Assembly (NCBI GenBank): GCA_029582265.1 | Contig: CM055817.1 | Location: 26,592,258-26,656,257, forward strand | Length of the DNA: 64,000 bases | From: Zoroaster sp. YZ-2022 | Taxonomy: Eukaryota > Echinodermata > Asteroidea > Forcipulatida > Zoroasteridae | Direction of reading: 5' to 3' | In this document: piece by piece, positions 58,967 to 64,000 of the stretch | Position numbering within the stretch: position 1 is the first letter of the stretch | Layout of the letters: the number at the start of each line of letters is the position of its first letter | The notes under the pieces: generated by a model | What the model was told of the DNA's origin: nothing | Seen by the model: the letters and a program-made list of their open reading frames with translations, nothing else | Database searches by the model: none | Translations under genes and position numbers: made by a program

Positions 58967-60286
58967 ATGGCTTTTTTTGTGGGAATGCTCATAGTGGTGT
59001 CACTTTTCGTACATGCAAATAATATTGAAGGTAAGTAAGACTTTCAGCTTAGCATGGTGAAAAGGATAAGTTAAGACTGTTTGCGGTGACACCATGTACA
59101 AATTACAATTTGAGTAGTAATTGATTCTCAAAAGAACCAGTTGGTTACAACTCGAGGTTTCGAGTCCAGCATTCTCCTGAAAACGATCAAACCATACTGA
59201 TCGAAACGTCGATTTATAACAAAGTGGTTGTTTTTAGAACCACGTACTACTCATGAAGGAATTTTACATGGTGTGACCGCAAACAGTGTTAAGTATTTCA
59301 AACATTTACATATATTTGTCTCGATGTATAAGTCAAGTTTTGTGAATAAGTAGTGAAACTGCTGGTATTCTACACTTTCCTACATTCTAAAAACTATATT
59401 CAGCACTTCGTTTTAGAGTGCATATGCAAAGTACACTCGAAGTGCTGAATATAGCACCTCAAGTGCTAATTTGAGCACTTGTTAGGAGCTTGTATAGTGA
59501 CTGCACTAGAGGTGCTATATTCAGCACTTCGTTTTAGAGTGCATATGCAACGTACACTCGAAGTGCTGAATATAGCACCTCAAGTGCTAATTTTAGCACT
59601 TTTTAGGAGCTTGTATAGTGACTGCACTCGAGGTGCTGTATTCAGCACTTCGTTGTAGAGTGCATATGCAAAGTACACTTGAAGTGCTGAATATAGCACC
59701 TGAAGTGCTAATTTTACCACTTTTTAGGAGCTTGTATAGTGACTGCACTAGAGGTGCTATATTCAGCACTTCGTTATTTAGAGTGTATTGCCCATAGTTA
59801 GTATTGCATATACGACCAGATACATTATACTCTGGCAAATATGCACCAAGTTGAGCAACAGTTGTTTTAAAAAGAGTTCGTCAGTGTTCTTTACACGAAA
59901 GGAAAATACAAATATTCCCCTACATCATTGAACAAAACACTGTTTGTACTGAACGATATAATTTGAATGTTTGATATTAATTACAATTTGCAACTATTTA
60001 TTTATTTTATTTATTTTGTTTATAGTTAGTTAACTTTCTGTTTTGTTTTTTATTTGTTTTGTTTTGTTTTATTTAGGTATGATATGTTCCATTGGAAGAG
60101 AACCAGATCCCAACCTGAACAATAAATACCGCTGGTTAATTCCAGTTGAGGATCCATGTCAGTGTACCGAGATTCAACCAGGTGGTATGAATACTCACAC
60201 ACCATGTAGACACTTCAATGTGACCTACTATGACTCCTTTCTGATCAGCAGCGACCGCAAAGAGATTCGAAAATGGCTGCAATGTG
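58967..60286 (+). CDS. Copy F: exons 1-2 of a family member
   Basis: Exon 1, 58967-59030 (64 nt), encodes the signal peptide MAFFVGMLIVVSLFVHANN and has donor GTAAGT. Exon 2, 60077-60286 (210 nt), encodes the five-Cys domain (GMICSIGREPDP, EDPCQCTEI, THTPC, KWLQC) and has donor GTAAGC. Exon lengths and phases equal gene D. About 20 bp before the ATG (ACTTGAACAGCTTTCAGA) are identical to D, but the D upstream module is absent. No Thr-rich exon or later exon appears before 64000; a LINE lies where exon 3 would be expected. It may continue outside or be a 5' fragment. Confidence 0.75.
59075..59300. repeat. Foldback element in copy F intron 1
   Basis: GACTGTTTGCGGTGACACCA at the left is mirrored by GGTGTGACCGCAAACAGT at the right, enclosing the Penelope family 1 words CTGATCGAAACGTCG and CTCGAGGTTTCGAG. 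It looks like two Penelope ends joined head to head. Confidence 0.65.
59397..59785. repeat. 121-bp minisatellite, about 3.1 units
   Basis: CAGCACTTCG recurs at 59401, 59522, 59643 and 59764, period exactly 121. Each unit contains inverted words (ATTCAGCACTTCG and CGAAGTGCTGAAT; TAGCACCTCAAGTGCTA). In intron 1 of copy F. Confidence 0.92.
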
Positions 60287-60699
60287 GTAAGCGATTTATG
60301 ATTTATATAAACACAATATTATTTTGTATTTTTACGCTTTACTTATTCAAATGCATTTAATAATTTCAGGTCTTCTTGATAACAATTTGAAACATCAAAC
60401 CTCCCATGCAGTGTATGCCGAACTGTAACTTCATAATGATACAATGATCGTTTGACATTATGCGCGGAAATATTGTTTATTACCCTCAACCGAGTGGCGG
60501 ACTTGTTAAAATAAAGAGCTCATTCATGATAAGGGGTCTGGGGCCTACTTAAGGGCCTTTGTATTTATTTATTTATTTTTTAAATCAGGGCCAATATGCA
60601 AAATTTGTAACTTGGCCCTGAAAGTGATGCAGTTGTGAGTAACCTTTTGTAATTTCTATATTCAACAAACGATAGTTTAATTATTAATTTATTTATATA

Positions 60700-60961
60700 C
60701 ACCCACTGGCCAAAAGTATTGCAACATGCTCAAAATAGCACTTTACAGTAACAGGTGAGATGATCATTTAATCCGATTTCATCGATCGTGTATTACATAG
60801 CAAGAACAGTAAAAAAAAGAACATTGATTTCAAAACAAAGGCAATTTCAAAAAGTCTTAATTAAGTAGTGTAAATAAAATAAAATAAATTATTGTAACAC
60901 AGTTCTCCAAACTGAACTTTGGTGTGAATTTCAATGTTGCAATACTTATGGCCAGTGAGTG
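60700..60961. mobile_element. TA-flanked MITE, 262 bp
   Basis: Left end CACCCACTGGCCAAAAGTAT and right end reversed CACTCACTGGCCATAAGTAT, both continuing TGCAAC, with TA on each side. Fits a Tc1/mariner-type MITE. Confidence 0.88.
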
Positions 60962-60964
60962 TAT

Positions 60965-62420
60965 TTATTATTATTATTATTATATTTGCTTACTTTTTGG
61001 GGGAGGGGTAGGGGCGGTTTTGTAAAACGTTTGAAGGGGGGACATGGACCTCTTTTGGATACATTTGATTTTATTCATAAAAAAATCATTTAAGTGTTTG
61101 GGCATGCATGTACACATCCATACAGCACCTATGCTATACAGTGTACATTGTATAGGCCTACCGTATATTATGCATACTACACTTTATTACAAAATATCGT
61201 CTGACGATGTTGGAGAAAAGATAAGATACCAAGCTGAATTTTCTTACACATATAGATAGGATACAATATTTTAAGATATAACGTTTTCAGTTACATGGGT
61301 AGTGACCCACCTGGTCAACCATCCATTAACCCTAACCCGCTAGGTACAATGTATTCTGGCTAGGAACCTTCCTGAATCCTCAAAAATCCATGCCCTTATT
61401 TTCAAAATGCACCATGCATTATCGTTGATCTTTCATATTCAGCACTTATGGCCTGTACTTCTTGCCAGGTAGTAATTTTGCTTCATTTGAAGAGGTGAAA
61501 GTACCAGTTTCCAACAGTGCTGAATTTTTCTTAAAAAGTGCCCCTTGGATGATATTGGAGGATGTGGGGTAGTTAGGGTTAGACAGAGGTTTTATTTTAT
61601 TTTATTTTTTTTCATTACTACCACAGAGGTATGTTGAAAAAGAATCATCAAAATCTGAGTCGGTCACTGACAAATTTTCCCAAAAAATAGGTGATTTGGC
61701 GTAGAATAACCCACATATACATTGGAATCTATATTCATGTCTATGTGTTATATTCAACTAATATTACTGTTCAATCTAGCCTGGGCATCACGAATTTACA
61801 TTTTCAGTGTATCAAATGCTTAATTTGAAACCATCAAGCCTTGTCAGTCAAATCCAATTAAAAACTGTATTGTCATTCGTCGTGTTATGATCACAACTAA
61901 TTGGTTTCGCATCACAGAATACAAATTGATTGTTGCCATACATATCAACGACGAGGATGACGGTGCACCATCCATTGCATCCTTATAACCTGAATACTTT
62001 GTTGCACAACGTGTTTATTTGTTATTTGGAGATAATTCCCAATGGTTGTTCACAATTGCATTTGCGTCGAGAATCAGGAACAAATGTTTATCAATCATTA
62101 TCAGATATGTCTATCCACATCCATACATGCATATTCACCCTGACCTAGGCTAAAAGCCACTCAAAGTTACAGGGCTGCAATAGAAGAAAGACATAAGTAA
62201 ATAGACTCAGAGGAGCTTAATGTGGGAATTGAGATTCCTCTTGACACAGGATAGATCGTAGGATGGAGAGAAACAATGTCTGTTCCTCTTCAATCCATTT
62301 TTAAATTGTTTACAGGAATAACACTTGATGAAATTGCAGTATGAAGTCAAATAACAGTATGGTGTTAAAAATTGCATTTGCGTCGAGAATCATGAACAAC
62401 TTTACATCAACCATAGGCAA
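60965..62420. other. No recognisable gene
   Basis: Presumed intronic or intergenic. A word GCATTTGCGTCGAGAATCA is duplicated at about 62057 and 62371. Nothing else is supported. Confidence 0.4.
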
Positions 62421-62423
62421 ATT

Positions 62424-62798
62424 ATATTATTATTATTGTTATTATTTAGTCGGCATGTCATCAAAACAAACAACAATACAAACAAGAACAGTGGCACATG
62501 CCTGGAGTTAAAAAAGTTTACTTAAAAACTATGACCCGAAGGCTTTCAACTCCAGTGCCACTGGCTTACAAATATAAACATATATAATTATATTTCTATT
62601 GTACAAAAATATGATAAAAAATTTAAATAGTAAATGTACTGTAATTAAAATTACACTTATTGCACGGTAACAAACAACATTAAAAAGGGAAAGGAAACAC
62701 ACGTTACACATATGTAAACATAAACAATTTAGAACACCATGAACAACGAAGTAACCCCCCCCAAAAAAAATAATAATAATAATAATTAATAATAATAA

Positions 62799-62829
<31 letters not shown>

Positions 62830-64000
62830 AAGATAACACCCAGCACCCCCACACACAAACACACACCCAATATACTATTTAAAACAACATTTCACTACAT
62901 TATAACATTTCGCTACATTAAAAAGCCACCCACCAGCCGAAACCCACACAAAACACCAACAATCCAATTCATTGTGGATAGCAGACATGACACCTCAGCG
63001 AATCGGCCCACCCTCGAAACGAAAGCTCAACCACCCCAGACCTCAGTGAATCAGGCAGTTCGTCCCAATAACGTGCAATGACATTCACCGCAGAGCATTG
63101 AAGTCTTTGCGTACGGGCTCTGAGGTGGTTGAACCTCACAGTCTCTGTGTGCCGACCACTCACCGAGATGTCTCGCCTGACTATATTGCACGTAATAAAA
63201 CCATACAATGCTTTCATTACATAACTTATTAATAAAAACTTCCTTCTGGAATTAAGAGAAGACCAATTAAGAAGTTTGAGTCGGTTATCATAATCCATTT
63301 TCATCCTTCTTTGTCCAAGTATTATCCTGCTGGCACGACGCTGCACTTTTTCTAATTTGTCAACAAACAAAAGTGGAAGTGTAAAGGTGCCATACCGGTT
63401 GGCCATATTCTAAAATTGGCAAAACAAGACCCTTATAAAGGGATAATTTGGCATTTTGGCATAGGTCTCTAGCAACACTAGTTATGTAACCCAACATTTT
63501 CTTAGCCTTAATAACAACATACTGCACATGATTATCCCAAGTCAGTTTGTTGTTTAGGACAACACCCAAGTATTTATATTCTGTTACAACATCAAGATGA
63601 GCATTGTTAAGGGTATACATGGGAACACCTGGATATCTAGACCATGTAATTCGCATAACTTTGGTTTTGTTAACATTAAGACGCATCCTGTTCTTAAGAC
63701 ACCAACAATGAATTTGGTCAAGATCGTGCTGCAGAACGATTTCATCCTCTGGACAAGTTATCGGCCTGTACAGTAAAGTATCATCAGCAAACAATAAACA
63801 AGTAGACAAAGTACACAGTGGAAGATCGTTAATAAATATATTAAACAAAAGTGGGCCTAAAACACTTCCTTGGGGAATACCCGAGGACACTGGTAGCCAC
63901 GGTGAAAGCGAGCCTTTGTATAAAACACATTGGTCTCTTCCAGAAACAAAAGATTTTATCCACTTCCAAATATTACCGGATATGTTATACTGCTTAGCCA
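62424..64000 (-). mobile_element. LINE reverse transcriptase, runs off the right edge
   Basis: Minus strand. The frame entering from the edge reads WKWIKSFVSGRDQC, then GIPQGSVLGPLLFNIFIND, LLFADDTLLY, YLGVVLNNKLTW and LPILEYGQPVW. A frameshift between about 63395 and 63365 leads to VDKLEKVQRRASRIILGQRR and the stop at 62969. Motifs fit the CR1/Jockey/I assemblage. The 3' untranslated region ends in an AAT-type tail near 62424. Catalytic FADD is present but the frame is broken. Confidence 0.83.

Noticed and set aside
59593..59838. Minus-strand frame in copy F intron 1
   Set aside because: It follows the 121-bp minisatellite and has no other support.

Overview
This is a stretch of animal nuclear DNA from an AT-rich genome. 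The support is spliceosomal GT-AG introns, secreted Thr-rich and PAN/Apple and LamG-type extracellular domains, several LINE clades, Penelope-like elements, tRNA-derived SINEs, TIR transposons and long microsatellites. The mixture fits a marine invertebrate, perhaps a non-vertebrate deuterostome, but the species cannot be fixed from sequence alone. There are no bacterial operons, no CRISPR array and no rRNA.

The window is built around one tandemly duplicated multi-exon family of secreted proteins. By comparing copies I reconstructed an eight-exon model: signal-peptide exon (64 nt coding), a 69-residue Cys-containing exon (210 nt), a Thr-rich linker exon, three short exons of about 102, 115 and 113 nt, a 231-nt exon and an 11-nt terminal coding micro-exon giving Asp-Asp-Glu-stop. 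Gene D (minus, 36260 to 30768) is complete and open, 326 residues. Gene C (minus, 14009 to about 25460) is open through exons 3-8 and seems to begin with a PAN/Apple exon instead of exons 1-2. Gene E (minus, 43789-47423) has exons 3-8 but no visible 5' end. Copy F (plus, 58967-60286) has only exons 1-2. Copy A (plus, 2953-4042) has exons 6-8. Copy B (minus, 10977-13835) is a pseudogene with an internal deletion. The conserved core resembles fibrinogen-C-like ectodomains seen in skeletal organic matrix protein 5-type proteins; that family name is from memory and tentative.

Layout: 0-10.2 kb is a large inverted duplication of a family-associated spacer block (arms about 480-2490 and 7998-10180) enclosing copy A. 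10.9-20 kb holds copies B and C. 20.4-24.9 kb is a nest of mobile DNA in (TA)n tracts: tRNA-module repeats, a Penelope-like element with terminal direct repeats and a hammerhead ribozyme fold, a small MITE and a long-TIR TA-flanked transposon. 25.1-25.5 kb is the PAN exon. 27.8-29.5 and 40.5-42.4 kb are further spacer-block copies, each just 3' of genes D and E. 38.8-40.2 kb is a second, broken Penelope-like element. 47.9-54.6 kb holds long simple repeats and two LINEs, one split by a GC-rich TIR transposon. 54.9-55.7 kb is the terminal exon of a LamG-type gene. 57.7-58.4 and 62.4-64 kb are LINE remnants.

How the parts work together: the intact genes would give secreted proteins with a variable N-terminal module (Cys-rich exon 2 or PAN), a Thr-rich, probably O-glycosylated linker and a shared C-terminal domain. 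A block with CCAAT and CRE-like motifs lies upstream of both D and the PAN exon of C, suggesting a common promoter. Much of the rest is duplicated spacer and transposon debris; paralogous empty sites date two insertions to after the gene duplications.
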